A stretch of DNA of 38,189 bases from Planctomycetota bacterium (GCA_016191165.1 JACPPF010000025.1:1-38189), one strand, 5' to 3'; positions 1-7,615 are shown, counted from the stretch's first letter. The notes: generated from the sequence alone by a model not told the origin. Numbers and translations: made by a program.

Positions 1-525
1 CGTGTCGCCGTCGGCGTCGCTGGCGTTGACCTGCAAGGCGACGACGTCGCCGCGCAGGTTTTCCTGGTTGCTGATCGAGAACGTCGGGGCGGTGTTGGCT
101 ACCGTGGCCCCGGGGTTGGCGGTCATGCCGGAGGTGTAGGGGTCGTAGGGCGTGATGACGACCGAGACGTAATCGTTCTTGTTGCCGTTGCCGGACTGGC
201 TCAGGTCGAGAGTATCGCTTGTGGACGACGTGGCGAGGGTGGACTTGACGGTGTTGCCGTTGACTTTCCAGACGTAGTCGAAGGTGATGGCATCGCTATC
301 GGAATCGCTGGCGGAGACGGTGACGGTGAGGATGTCGTTTGTCTTCGGCGAGAACGAATCGAGCATGGCGCTGTTGATCATCGGCGCGGCATTGGGCACG
401 ACGCGATCCTCCAGGCGCTCGATGGTCAGGCGTGCAAAATCCCCCCGCTTGCGCGGGGGGCTGGTATTACCGTGCGCCCCCCCTATATACATGAGTTTAC
501 CTATCCGGGAGAGCTGGCTGAACAT
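1..525 (-). CDS. Repeat-domain surface/secreted protein, N-terminal part (runs off the window)
   Basis: The minus strand is open from an ATG at 525 to the window edge, 175 codons. Residues about 30-45 read TIERLEDRVVPNAAP, the 'LEDR' motif seen near the N-terminus of many large planctomycete exported proteins. From about residue 50 the sequence is Thr/Ser/Asp/Asn-rich with Ig- or cadherin-like features (SASDSDSDAITFDYVWKVNG, DTLDLSQSGNGNKNDYVSV, NASDADGDT), so the rest is probably tandem beta-sandwich repeats. Residues about 20-30 (GNTSPPRKRGDF) are encoded by a palindromic repeat, so the real N-terminus may have been altered by its insertion. Role inferred: cell-surface or secreted structural/adhesive protein. 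The family name is uncertain; the coding call is good because composition and frame hold throughout. Confidence 0.7.
   Translation of the reverse strand, partial: MFSQLSRIGKLMYIGGAHGNTSPPRKRGDFARLTIERLEDRVVPNAAPMINSAMLDSFSPKTNDILTVTVSASDSDSDAITFDYVWKVNGNTVKSTLATSSTSDTLDLSQSGNGNKNDYVSVVITPYDPYTSGMTANPGATVANTAPTFSISNQENLRGDVVALQVNASDADGDT
439..470. repeat. Palindromic repeat, family A, inside the surface-protein gene
   Basis: A hairpin with 8-bp arms (441-448 and 453-460, CCCCCCGC/GCGGGGGG) around TTGC is followed by CTGGTATTAC. The same layout (TCCCC, GCTTGCGC-like centre, GGGGGCTGGT) recurs at 3567-3600, 31849-31876 and, inverted, 31803-31838. This copy lies in frame in the coding region. 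Confidence 0.7.
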
Positions 526-655
526 GGTGCGATTCCTTGCTTGAGAAATGGAGCGAGTTCTTCATCTGGTTAGACTTTATCGGTGGGGTGACGGGTTTGT
601 CACACAATTTTCTAAAATCTTTATTGGATGTGCCCCGCGTATTTACCTCGAGGGC

Positions 656-1684
656 CTACCGCAACCCCGTCGCCCTGTACACCTTCTCCATGGTGCGCTG
701 TGTCTCGATGCGCGCCTTCCGCGCTCCCTCGCGCATGATGTCCTCGACGGTGTCCGGCCGGGCGGCCAGTTCCTTTCGCTTCGCGCGGAATGGGCCGAAG
801 TAGGCGTCGATCTTTTCCTTGAGCAGTTTTTTCGCGCCGCCAAAGCCAATGGTGCCGGCTTTGTACGCCGCCGCCAACTCGTCCTTCTCGGCGGGAGTCG
901 CGAACAAGCAATAGAGCGCGAAGACATTGCACGGCTCCGGGTTGAGCGGCTGGCCCATCGGCGTACTGTCGGTCTTGATGCTCATCACGGTCTTTTCCAG
1001 CGGCTTGCCCTCCGCGAAGATGTCGATCGTGTTGCCGTAGGACTTGCTCATCTTTTGGCCATCGGTGCCGGGAACCTTCGATTCCTTGTCGAGCCGATAG
1101 GTTGGAATCGGGAAGATGTCCTTGCCGAAGGCGCGGTTGAATTTACCGGCAATGTCGGCGGTCATTTCGAGGTGCTGCACCTGGTCCTTGCCGACCGGCA
1201 CGACGTTGGATCGGACGATGAGAATGTCCGCGGCCATGAGGACAGGATAGGTGAAAAGACCGACGCTGGCCTCGATGCCTTTTTCCACCTTCTCCTTGTA
1301 AGAGACCGCTCGCTCCAGCAGGCCCATGTTGGTGACGGTGCTGAGAATCCAGGTCAACTCGGCGACTTCGGGCACGTCGGACTGGCGGTAGAACACCGCC
1401 TTTTCGGGATCGAGCCCCAGCGCGAGGTAATCGAGCGCGACATCGAGCGTGTGTTGCCGCAGCAGGTCGGCGGCTTTCAGCTTGCGGTTTTGGTCGACCG
1501 ACATCTTCTCGGCGAGGTCGCGCATGGTGGTCTGCGCGTGGTAGTTGGCGATGAAGTAGTAGCAATCGGCCTGGTCCTGCAGTTCGATGTGCTGCTTGAT
1601 GGCGCCGAAATAATTGCCCAGGTGCAGCTTGCCGGAAGGCTGTACGCCGCTGAGGATGCGTTGACGCTTCGGAGTGGGATCCAT
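656..1684 (-). CDS. trpS: Tryptophanyl-tRNA synthetase
   Basis: Class I aminoacyl-tRNA synthetase charging tRNA-Trp in the cytoplasm. The 342-residue product has the usual bacterial length. The signature PSGKLHLGNYFGA at residues 16-28 carries the HIGH-type motif (HLGN), and QKMSKSYGN at about 210-218 is the KMSKS loop that binds ATP. YPVLMAADIL and GKDQVQHLEMTADIA are further TrpRS hallmarks. I chose the ATG at 1684 rather than the upstream TTG at 1714, because the extra ten codons fall partly in a palindromic repeat. The gene stands alone; the surface-protein gene starts about 130 bp downstream on the same strand. Confidence 0.96.
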   Translation of the reverse strand: MDPTPKRQRILSGVQPSGKLHLGNYFGAIKQHIELQDQADCYYFIANYHAQTTMRDLAEKMSVDQNRKLKAADLLRQHTLDVALDYLALGLDPEKAVFYRQSDVPEVAELTWILSTVTNMGLLERAVSYKEKVEKGIEASVGLFTYPVLMAADILIVRSNVVPVGKDQVQHLEMTADIAGKFNRAFGKDIFPIPTYRLDKESKVPGTDGQKMSKSYGNTIDIFAEGKPLEKTVMSIKTDSTPMGQPLNPEPCNVFALYCLFATPAEKDELAAAYKAGTIGFGGAKKLLKEKIDAYFGPFRAKRKELAARPDTVEDIMREGARKARIETQRTMEKVYRATGLR

Positions 1685-1703
1685 GGTTGATTCTTTTTCG
1701 AAG

Positions 1704-1730
1704 CGCTCGCCCAAGGCGAGCGGCTAAACG
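1704..1730. repeat. Palindromic repeat, family C (half copy)
   Basis: Hairpin CGCTCGCC-caa-GGCGAGCG followed by GCTAAACG. Related copies end in the same GCTAAACG at 10116-10142, 13692-13721 (variant GCTAAAACG), 15643-15680 and 31699-31780. It lies just upstream of trpS. Confidence 0.6.
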
Positions 1731-1795
1731 AGGAATACTGATGTTCACGCGAATACCATTTCACTGTACACTGACGGACAAACCCTGGCCAGCAT

Positions 1796-1834
1796 CCCTC
1801 ACCCCTGGCCCCTCTCCCGGAGGGCGAGGGGAGC
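1796..1834. repeat. Palindromic repeat, family B
   Basis: CCTCACCCC then CCCCTCTCCC-ggagg-GCGAGGGGAG: a GC-rich hairpin of the same type as those at 10463, 16062, 16645, 17664, 17740 and 35646-35760. This copy is intergenic, between trpS and the next plus-strand gene. Confidence 0.65.
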
Positions 1835-1850
1835 ACAAGGAAGGTTCGTC

Positions 1851-2603
1851 ATGGATCGACGCAAACTGGCATTGCTCGAGGCGATCAAGATCGCCGCACA
1901 GGAAGGCGGCGAGGTTCGGCTTTACCGCCGCGGCAAGCTGCCCGGACTGTTCGCGCAGCGCACGCGCCTCAACGCCGAGATCGCCAATCAAGCAATCCAG
2001 GACGGGCTACTGGAAATTGTTCGCGTCGAAACCATCGGCAAAACGGCCGTCGAGTGGGTGCACGTCACGCCCAAGGGATTGGACCTGCTCCTGGACAGTG
2101 AATCGCCCGTGCGTGCCCTGGAGAACCTGCGCGAAACCCTGGCGCTCAATCAAAGCGGACTGCCCGCCTGGGCCAGCGAATGGTCCAGTCGAATCAGCGA
2201 ACTTGCGAGGACGATCGAGGTCGAGGTGACAACGATGCGCCAGCAACTCGAACGGCTTTCGCAGCGGGTGAGCGCTGCGCTCGATCGGCTCGAAGCGGCG
2301 AGGCCCAAAACGCCGGCGCCGCCGGAAGTCCCCTGGGCACGAGAGACGCTGGATTTTCTCGAGCGGCGCGAAACCGTTGGCCTGGGCCCGCGCTGTCCGC
2401 TTGCTGATCTTTTCGCAACGCTGCGCGAAAAGCACGGGGATTTGTCGATCAAGGATTTCCACGCTGGTTTGAAACGGCTGCTCGATAACCAAGCCATTCG
2501 CTTGCATCCCAGCGCCGGTGTCGGCGATGCGCCGGGGCCGGAATGCGCCTTGCTCGACGGGGCGGCGATTTACTATTACGTCGAGCGAGTTCGGCCCAGT
2601 TAA
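1851..2603 (+). CDS. Uncharacterised protein with N-terminal winged-helix-like region and coiled coil
   Basis: 250 residues, not assigned to a family. The start is firm: AAGGAAGG lies 6 nt before the ATG. Residues 1-85 (many Leu/Ile/Arg, ending in TPKGLDLLLDSESP) look like a winged-helix fold. Residues about 100-155 are heptad-like and rich in Leu, Glu and Arg (MRQQLERLSQRVSAALDRLEAAR), suggesting a coiled coil. Residues 165-245 form a second helical region (RETVGLGPRCPLADLF) ending in YYYVERVRPS. No signal peptide or membrane helix, so cytoplasmic; DNA binding is possible but unproven. It is followed after 15 bp by a radical SAM gene on the same strand, so co-transcription is likely. Confidence 0.8.
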   Translation: MDRRKLALLEAIKIAAQEGGEVRLYRRGKLPGLFAQRTRLNAEIANQAIQDGLLEIVRVETIGKTAVEWVHVTPKGLDLLLDSESPVRALENLRETLALNQSGLPAWASEWSSRISELARTIEVEVTTMRQQLERLSQRVSAALDRLEAARPKTPAPPEVPWARETLDFLERRETVGLGPRCPLADLFATLREKHGDLSIKDFHAGLKRLLDNQAIRLHPSAGVGDAPGPECALLDGAAIYYYVERVRPS

Positions 2604-2618
2604 TTTGCGGGTCATCCC

Positions 2619-3533
2619 ATGAATACGATCCTCGTCCCGGATGACGCCTGGGTTCTCGCGCAGCGTCCCGCCCGCAACGCGGTGTCGGCGGATCGACCCT
2701 ACGCGTTCCTGATTGAGCCGGAGGGGGCGCCGGGTGGCGGCGTGGTCGATGTGGCGACCGTATTCCTGACCAATCGCGAGTGCCCGTACCGATGCTTGAT
2801 GTGCGACCTGTGGAAGAACACGCTGCAAACTTCGGTCGCACCTGGCGAGATTCCCGGGCAAATTCGCTGGGCCCTGACTCGCCTGCCGTCGGCCCGGCAT
2901 CTCAAGCTCTACAACTCCGGTAACTTCTTCGACGCCAAGGCGATCCCGCCTGAAGATCACGCCGAGATCGCCCGACTGGCGACGCCGTTTGAACGCGTGA
3001 TCATCGAATGCCATCCGCGTCTGATAGGTGCGCGAACCTGGGCATTTCGCGATCGGCTTGCCGGCGATCTTGAAGTCGCAATGGGCCTGGAAACCGTTCA
3101 TCTCGACGTGTTGGCCCGGCTTAACAAGCGCATGACGCTTGACGATTTCGCGATCGCCGCCCATTCGCTAAATACCGAGCGCGTCGCCACGCGCGCCTTC
3201 ATCCTCGTGCGACCGCCGTTTTTAAGCGAGATCGAAGCGCTGCTCTGGGCCAAGCGATCCCTTGACTTTGCTTTCCGTGCGGGTGTTGGCTGTTGCAGCT
3301 TGATTCCGACACGCACGGGCAACGGCGCGATGGAGGAATTGGAACGGCTTGGGCACTTCGCGCCGCCATCCCTGGAGACGCTAGAATCCGCCCTCGAATA
3401 CGGCCTTTCACTGCGCGCTGGCCGGGTGTTTCTGGACCTGTGGGACATCGATCACGTTTCGCCGGACGCCACGAATCGGGTCGAACGCATCGCCCGCCTG
3501 GCACGTATGAATCTGGAACAGCGCATTATGTAA
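2619..3533 (+). CDS. Radical SAM protein resembling the RaSEA/TIGR01210-type family
   Basis: The 304-residue product has the radical SAM cluster motif CPYRCLMC (C55, C59, C62), which would bind a [4Fe-4S] cluster and SAM. Downstream motifs LYNSGNFFDAKAIP, FERVIIECHPR, VAMGLETVHLDVLARLNK and FILVRPPFLSEIEALLWAK follow the layout I recall for the TIGR01210 group, whose archaeal member RaSEA works in archaeosine formation. That match is from memory, so the substrate here is unknown. The gene sits 15 bp after the preceding uncharacterised gene and 76 bp before a halogenase-like flavoprotein, suggesting a three-gene unit for a modified small molecule, lipid or RNA. Confidence 0.85.
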   Translation: MNTILVPDDAWVLAQRPARNAVSADRPYAFLIEPEGAPGGGVVDVATVFLTNRECPYRCLMCDLWKNTLQTSVAPGEIPGQIRWALTRLPSARHLKLYNSGNFFDAKAIPPEDHAEIARLATPFERVIIECHPRLIGARTWAFRDRLAGDLEVAMGLETVHLDVLARLNKRMTLDDFAIAAHSLNTERVATRAFILVRPPFLSEIEALLWAKRSLDFAFRAGVGCCSLIPTRTGNGAMEELERLGHFAPPSLETLESALEYGLSLRAGRVFLDLWDIDHVSPDATNRVERIARLARMNLEQRIM

Positions 3534-3566
3534 ATCAGCCCGCGGCGACAGCAAGGGGCGGTGACC

Positions 3567-3600
3567 ATTCCCCTTGCTGGCGCAGGGGGCTGGTAAAACC
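3567..3600. repeat. Palindromic repeat, family A
   Basis: ATTCCCCTTGC-tg-GCGCAGGGGGCTGGT, with the same right end (GGGGGCTGGTA) as the copy at 439-470. It lies between the radical SAM gene and the flavoprotein gene. A TTG start at 3574 for the latter would fall inside it, which argues for the ATG at 3610. Confidence 0.6.
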
Positions 3601-3609
3601 GGATTTCTG

Positions 3610-5100
3610 ATGACCAAAACAATAAGCTGCGATCTGGGCATCATCGGTTCCGGTTTCGGCGGTTCGCTGTTGGCGATCATTGCGCGCCGGTTGGGGTTTT
3701 CCGTCGTTCTCCTGGAGCGCGGCACCCATCCACGTTTCGCCATCGGTGAATCCTCGACGCCGCTGGCCAACTTCAAGCTTGAGCGCATCGCCAATCGCTT
3801 CGACCTGGACTGGCTGAAACCGTTCGCAAAATACGGTCCCTGGAAGGCAACGCATCCTCAGATTCAATGCGGTCTGAAGCGCGGCTTCAGCTTTTTCAAG
3901 CATCAGCGCGATCAGCCGTTCACACCACGGCTGGACAACGCCAACGCGCTTCTCGTCGCTGCCAGCCCGGAAGACGCGCGTTCCGACACACACTGGTTTC
4001 GCGCCGATTTCGATGCCCACCTGGTTGACCAGGCGGTCGAGGCCGGGGTTGTTTACCTTGATCGCATCGAGATTCAATCGGCCAATCGCGAAAGCCCCTG
4101 GCGTTTGCAGGGCCTTCGATCGGACGAGCCTGTCGAGATCCGCGCCGCCCTCGTCGTCGATGCAACCGGCGACGGGCAACTGCTCGGTCGAGCCCTTGGG
4201 CTGGAACGCGTCGATTCCACGCAACTGCTGACTCGCTCACGCGGCTTGTACAGCCACTTCACAGGCGTTGCGCGCTGGCACGACCTGCTCGGCGCAGCGT
4301 CAACGGCCGAACACCCGTTCCCCTGCGATGCGGCTGCGTTGCACCAAATCATCGATGGCGGCTGGATGTGGGTCTTGCGCTTCGACCATGGCATCACCAG
4401 CGCGGGCTTTTCGCTTGATCCCGACCTCCATCCGATTCGGCCCGACGAAGCACCGGACGCGGAATGGGAGCGCCTGCTAAACACCTATCCCTCGCTCGCC
4501 CGGCAATTTCGTGATGCCCAGGCAATTCGGCCCATGGTTCGCACCGGCCGCCTACAACGACGATTCACACGGGCAGCCGGGAGCGACTGGGCGCTCCTGC
4601 CCCACGCGGCGGGATTCCTCGATGCCTGGCTCAGCCCGGGTATCGCCCAGACACTGTTCGCCGTCGAACGGCTGGGCCGGATTCTCGCGGAGGATTGGCA
4701 CACCCCCAACCGCAAGCGTCGGCTTCTTGAATACGGCGAAACGGTGCTGCGCGAACTGGCGTGGATGGACGAGATCACATCGACCTGTTTTCGCTGCCTT
4801 GATCGTTTTGAGGTGATGGTCAGTGCCGCGATGATCTACTTCGTCGCAGCGATCTATTGTGAGGAGCGCGAACGCGCGGGTGAGGCGCCGCCCGATGCCG
4901 CGTTTTTGCTCGCGGATGAGCCCGAATATCGTCGGCTCGCCGCCGAGGTATGCCGGCGCGCGCCGACCGTTCGCGCCGAGGACGCCGCGAATTTCGCCAC
5001 GGAGTTTCGACATGCGTTTGAGGCGTATATTCGATGCGGGCTGTGCGATCCAGGGCGGCGGAATCTGTATCCGTATCCGCCGGGGGAATGTGCATCGTGA
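3610..5100 (+). CDS. FAD-dependent oxidoreductase, flavin-dependent halogenase-like
   Basis: 496 residues from the ATG at 3610. A Rossmann FAD-binding motif IIGSGFGGS is at residues 11-19, followed by LLERGTHPRFAIGESSTP (about 34-51); the GES(S/T)TP segment is typical of flavin-dependent halogenases and related monooxygenases. AALVVDATGDGQLLGRALG matches the second FAD contact. The halogenase WxWxIP motif is only partly present (GWMWVLRFDHG, about residue 251), so true halogenation is doubtful; a halogenase-like monooxygenase or geranylgeranyl-reductase-like dehydrogenase fits equally well. Near the C-terminus, TCFRCL and YIRCGLCDPG hold Cys pairs of unknown use. It follows the radical SAM gene and converges on a small membrane-protein gene. 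Confidence 0.85.
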   Translation: MTKTISCDLGIIGSGFGGSLLAIIARRLGFSVVLLERGTHPRFAIGESSTPLANFKLERIANRFDLDWLKPFAKYGPWKATHPQIQCGLKRGFSFFKHQRDQPFTPRLDNANALLVAASPEDARSDTHWFRADFDAHLVDQAVEAGVVYLDRIEIQSANRESPWRLQGLRSDEPVEIRAALVVDATGDGQLLGRALGLERVDSTQLLTRSRGLYSHFTGVARWHDLLGAASTAEHPFPCDAAALHQIIDGGWMWVLRFDHGITSAGFSLDPDLHPIRPDEAPDAEWERLLNTYPSLARQFRDAQAIRPMVRTGRLQRRFTRAAGSDWALLPHAAGFLDAWLSPGIAQTLFAVERLGRILAEDWHTPNRKRRLLEYGETVLRELAWMDEITSTCFRCLDRFEVMVSAAMIYFVAAIYCEERERAGEAPPDAAFLLADEPEYRRLAAEVCRRAPTVRAEDAANFATEFRHAFEAYIRCGLCDPGRRNLYPYPPGECAS

Positions 5101-5130
5101 AAGCCAGGGCCCGCGGGTTGCTGGCGTTCA

Positions 5131-5376
5131 TCAATTGTCGTCCGAATCATTCTCTGCTGGCTTTGAGTCCTTCGGCGTCATCAGCAACCAGACGAGGCCG
5201 GCAACGCCGAGCACCAGGGAAAGACTGGAACAGCAACACCCGCCGAGGATGCCGGGAAACGCTTCGTTGAAGCTGATCCGCGGTCGATTCACAAGATGCA
5301 GGCCGAACGAAATGCCGCTGATGGCAAGACCGAGCAAGAAGCCGGCGATGCCGATGATCAGGAGTGCGATTCTCAT
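5131..5376 (-). CDS. Small two-helix membrane protein
   Basis: 81 residues with two strongly hydrophobic segments, residues about 3-26 and 44-67 (ILGGCCCSSLSLVLGVAGLV), and an acidic C-terminal tail (SKPAENDSDDN). The family is not recognised. It starts 71 bp after the reverse-transcriptase gene ends, on the same strand, and could be co-transcribed with it. Retron Ec48 is known to carry a separate two-transmembrane effector, so a role as retron effector is conceivable, but the product is much shorter and could equally be an unrelated small planctomycete membrane protein. The CCC cluster in helix 2 is unusual. Confidence 0.65.
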   Translation of the reverse strand: MRIALLIIGIAGFLLGLAISGISFGLHLVNRPRISFNEAFPGILGGCCCSSLSLVLGVAGLVWLLMTPKDSKPAENDSDDN

Positions 5377-5447
5377 TGGAAGCCCTCATGCGGAATGCGT
5401 GCTCCGTTCTTTCGTAGCCAGCACGGGCGAATGTGACAAACCGCATA

Positions 5448-6716
5448 TCACCGAGTCCAGTCGATGTGTTCGAACAACGCCTGGAGTCTGGCGCCGCGTG
5501 CCGGGTTAAGGTGGCGCAGGTGGGCAACCCGTCCCAAAAGGTGCCGGCGAAAATCGGGATGGCGTTCGCGATTCTGGCACGCGGGGCCGTGACGCGCGCA
5601 GTTGTGGAGGATCGCCTTCAGCCGGTCAAAATCCTCGCGCCGGCAGTTCGTTTTCACATTGACGACGACCCCCGCGACTTGCTGGCACACGCTTTGGCGC
5701 ATGAAGCGCGTTTTTCGAAAGTTCAACTCAAAGCCCTCCTCTCCCGCGATGATGCCAACGAGAACGTTGACGCGTCGGACTGCCCGTTCCAGGTCGTGGC
5801 CGCCGGAGATCGCCAGATCGTCGGCGTAGCGCGTGTAGGTTGCCCCGAGTTTTTCCGCAAGCGCACTCAGACGCACGTCCATGCGCCGGGCCGCGAGGTT
5901 CGCGAACGCGGGAGAGGTCGGCGCTCCTTGCGGCAAATGACGCCGACGCCAGTGAATCCCAGCAACCGTCACGTCGTCCGGCGTCCGCGTCGTGCACAGG
6001 CCAGTCAACAGGCTCGCGACATCAGCGGGATACCCGGCCGTACGAAAAATCGCCCGCACCCGCGCCGCCGACACCGACGCGAAGAAGTCGCGCAAATCAA
6101 AATGCAACACCATCTGCTTGCCAACGTGCGGCCGGGCATAGGACACGATCGAGCGCCCAGTGCGAAAGCCATGCGCGGTATCGTGCGGCGGAATGTGATC
6201 GAGAATCTCATGCAGGATCCGCCGCTGAATGGCCTTGAGGTGAGGCTTCGGCGCTTCGAGCAAGCGTGGCTTGCCGCGGCGTCGCGGGACCCACACGTTG
6301 ACGTAATGCCGCAACTTCGCATCGGCTTGCCGCAGTGTCCATTCCTTGATGTCGGCCAGCCATTCGAGGCGGGTCAGCGGTACGTTCAGCCAGTGGGCCA
6401 GTTGAACGGGAGTGGCCAGCACCGGGACCGGCCAGCGCGCGGTCATGGGCGCGGGTTCAACTGGCACAGCGCGTTGTTCCGGTTCGTGCGGGAGTGCGGA
6501 GATCGCCTTTTTCAAGAATTTGGTGAGCTGCTTGAGACTTGGACGCGAGCCACCGAAGTGCTCCCATACCTGCCCTACAACTTTAGCAGTCAGGGCTCGG
6601 TCGTCCGGAAAAGTGAACCAAACGCGCGACTTCAGCGCCAGACGAACCCAGTTGCCCGCGCGCAGCGTGGCGGCAAGTTGTTCGACGAAATCGGGATCAA
6701 CGTGGAAAGTTGCCAT
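5448..6716 (-). CDS. Retron-type reverse transcriptase
   Basis: 422 residues from the ATG at 6716. All core reverse-transcriptase motifs are visible: FDLRDFFASV at 206-215 (first catalytic Asp), LPQGAPTSPAFANL at 261-274, YTRYADDLAISG at 294-305 (catalytic YADD), then FRKTRFM and the VTG-like VAGVVVN at 347-353, which together point to the retron clade rather than group II introns (no maturase or HNH domain). About 100 residues precede the RT domain (helical, WEHFGGSRPSLKQLTKFLKK), as in some longer retron RTs such as the myxobacterial ones. A longer ORF with a GTG at 6845 exists, but its first 43 codons overlap the strongly structured RNA upstream, so I prefer 6716. Expected role: copying the msd RNA into branched msDNA, usually in anti-phage defence. 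Confidence 0.9.
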   Translation of the reverse strand: MATFHVDPDFVEQLAATLRAGNWVRLALKSRVWFTFPDDRALTAKVVGQVWEHFGGSRPSLKQLTKFLKKAISALPHEPEQRAVPVEPAPMTARWPVPVLATPVQLAHWLNVPLTRLEWLADIKEWTLRQADAKLRHYVNVWVPRRRGKPRLLEAPKPHLKAIQRRILHEILDHIPPHDTAHGFRTGRSIVSYARPHVGKQMVLHFDLRDFFASVSAARVRAIFRTAGYPADVASLLTGLCTTRTPDDVTVAGIHWRRRHLPQGAPTSPAFANLAARRMDVRLSALAEKLGATYTRYADDLAISGGHDLERAVRRVNVLVGIIAGEEGFELNFRKTRFMRQSVCQQVAGVVVNVKTNCRREDFDRLKAILHNCARHGPACQNRERHPDFRRHLLGRVAHLRHLNPARGARLQALFEHIDWTR

Positions 6717-6723
6717 GAGAGAA

Positions 6724-6886
6724 ACGGCGCGGCATTCAACCTTCTCGTCTCGCGCGGCCTTATCTGCGTGAAGCGCAGGCCGAGGCCGCGCGCTGGAACG
6801 CTCGGGATTGTCGCACGCGCGGGGTAGCCCCGCACAGACACCCACGCTGCCGAAACAGCCTGGCGTCTTCTTGAAAGCCGCGCCGT
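6724..6886 (-). ncRNA. Candidate retron msr-msd RNA
   Basis: Read on the minus strand, a1 = ACGGCGCGGCTTTCAA (6886-6871) and a2 = TTGAATGCCGCGCCGT (6739-6724) are inverted repeats matching at 15 of 16 positions. They enclose 131 nt, and a2 ends 7 nt before the RT ATG, the standard retron arrangement (a1, msr, msd, a2, ret). The interior holds a hairpin GCGGGG-cta-CCCCGC (6833-6819) and a larger one with 9-bp perfect arms CGCGCGGCC/GGCCGCGCG (6792-6784 and 6759-6751) capping CTGCG-cttca-CGCAG. The first is a candidate msr stem and the second a candidate msd stem. I could not fix the branching guanosine. An alternative stem (6893-6884 with 6846-6838) competes with a1. Confidence 0.65.
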
Positions 6887-6893
6887 GGGGTGT

Positions 6894-6921
6894 ATTGTCA
6901 ACAATAAAACCAGAGCGTCAA
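6894..6921 (-). promoter_or_regulatory. Candidate promoter of the retron
   Basis: On the minus strand TTGACG (6921-6916) is separated by 16 nt from GACAAT (6899-6894). The a1 arm begins 7 nt further, at 6886, just where transcription should start. Spacing and -35 resemble the two other promoter candidates in the window (TTGACA-N16-TAGAAT). The -10 is only 4 of 6 to consensus. Confidence 0.4.
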
Positions 6922-7108
6922 CCGCCTATATGACCGGTTACGGTTGGTTTTCAGGTGAAGCACCGCCGGCGACGACGCTGTCGTGGCCCGGCGTCATATC
7001 CGGACGACGGCCTCCTGGCCACCATGAGCTACGCTGGCGTTTACCTCTTTGACAGTTCGAAGCGTGTTCGCACGGGCAGTGGGTAGCCTTAGCAGTTCGG
7101 TTGCCCTT
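6922..7108. other. Intergenic stretch without a gene call
   Basis: Short GC-rich inverted repeats are present, for example ACGAC-agc-GTCGT near 6970-6985 and the start of a weaker hairpin around 6905-6955. A 60-codon minus ORF across 6994-7176 overlaps the antitoxin gene in another frame and has no family features. I see nothing here that must be coding. Confidence 0.4.
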
Positions 7109-7594
7109 TTAACCAGAGACGCTCGCTTCGGTCCCCGTCGCCAGCTCCGCTGCCGTACCGCTATGCGGATCTTCATTCAATTGCCGCAGCAGGTCCCGCA
7201 CTTCGGGGAGAGCAAAGAAGAGTCTCAGCGAGTTGTCCATGAGGCGCGATTGCATCTGGGTTCCCGTTTCCAAACGCGACAGTGTGGCGTCCGCGCTTCC
7301 GATCAATGAAGCGAGCTCCTTTTGGGTCAGGCCCAGACGCTTGCGTTCCTGGCGAATCTCCTCGGGTTTCAGGAAGCCACGCTGTTGCCGAAATGTCTCC
7401 GTAATCCGCTGGCTGGCAGCGTGGGGTAGGACCGTGTTGCCGCAGCGCTCGCAGCGTCCGACTTGCAGATCAGGAATGTTCACGGTGTAAGTACGGCCAT
7501 CATGGCTTATTTCCGTCGAATAAGGGAGCATCACTAGCTGGACTGCTCTCTCCCGGCAATGACTGCACATCCACGGCAGAGGCTTCATTTTCAT
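7109..7594 (-). CDS. MqsA/YgiT-type antitoxin: zinc finger plus HTH
   Basis: 161 residues. The N-terminal half carries two CxxC pairs (C10/C13 and C48/C51) around a short linker (YTVNIPDLQVGRCERCG), the zinc-binding layout of MqsA/YgiT antitoxins. The C-terminal half (about 76-135: IRQERKRLGLTQKELASLIGSADATLSRLETG) is an XRE-type helix-turn-helix for operator binding. In MqsRA systems the toxin gene comes first and the antitoxin second; the same order holds here, with 21 bp between the upstream ORF and this one. Expected role: neutralise the partner and autorepress the operon at the palindrome at 8005-8018. The 35-residue tail after the HTH is longer than in E. coli MqsA. Confidence 0.85.
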   Translation of the reverse strand: MKMKPLPWMCSHCRERAVQLVMLPYSTEISHDGRTYTVNIPDLQVGRCERCGNTVLPHAASQRITETFRQQRGFLKPEEIRQERKRLGLTQKELASLIGSADATLSRLETGTQMQSRLMDNSLRLFFALPEVRDLLRQLNEDPHSGTAAELATGTEASVSG

Positions 7595-7615
7595 GGTACA
7601 CCATCAAACAGTCGG

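Noticed and set aside
548-1690. 380-codon plus-strand ORF opposite trpS
   Set aside because: TrpRS signatures on the minus strand are unambiguous.
2007-3164. 385-codon minus-strand ORF across two plus-strand genes
   Set aside because: It spans the boundary of two genes with clear starts and shows no family features.
5433-6827. 464-codon plus-strand ORF opposite the reverse transcriptase
   Set aside because: Arg-rich and motif-free; the minus strand has all RT motifs.
6845-6845. GTG start at 6845 for the reverse transcriptase
   Set aside because: The extra 43 codons are Arg/Ala-rich and overlap the a1/a2-bounded structured RNA; the ATG at 6716 fits the retron layout.
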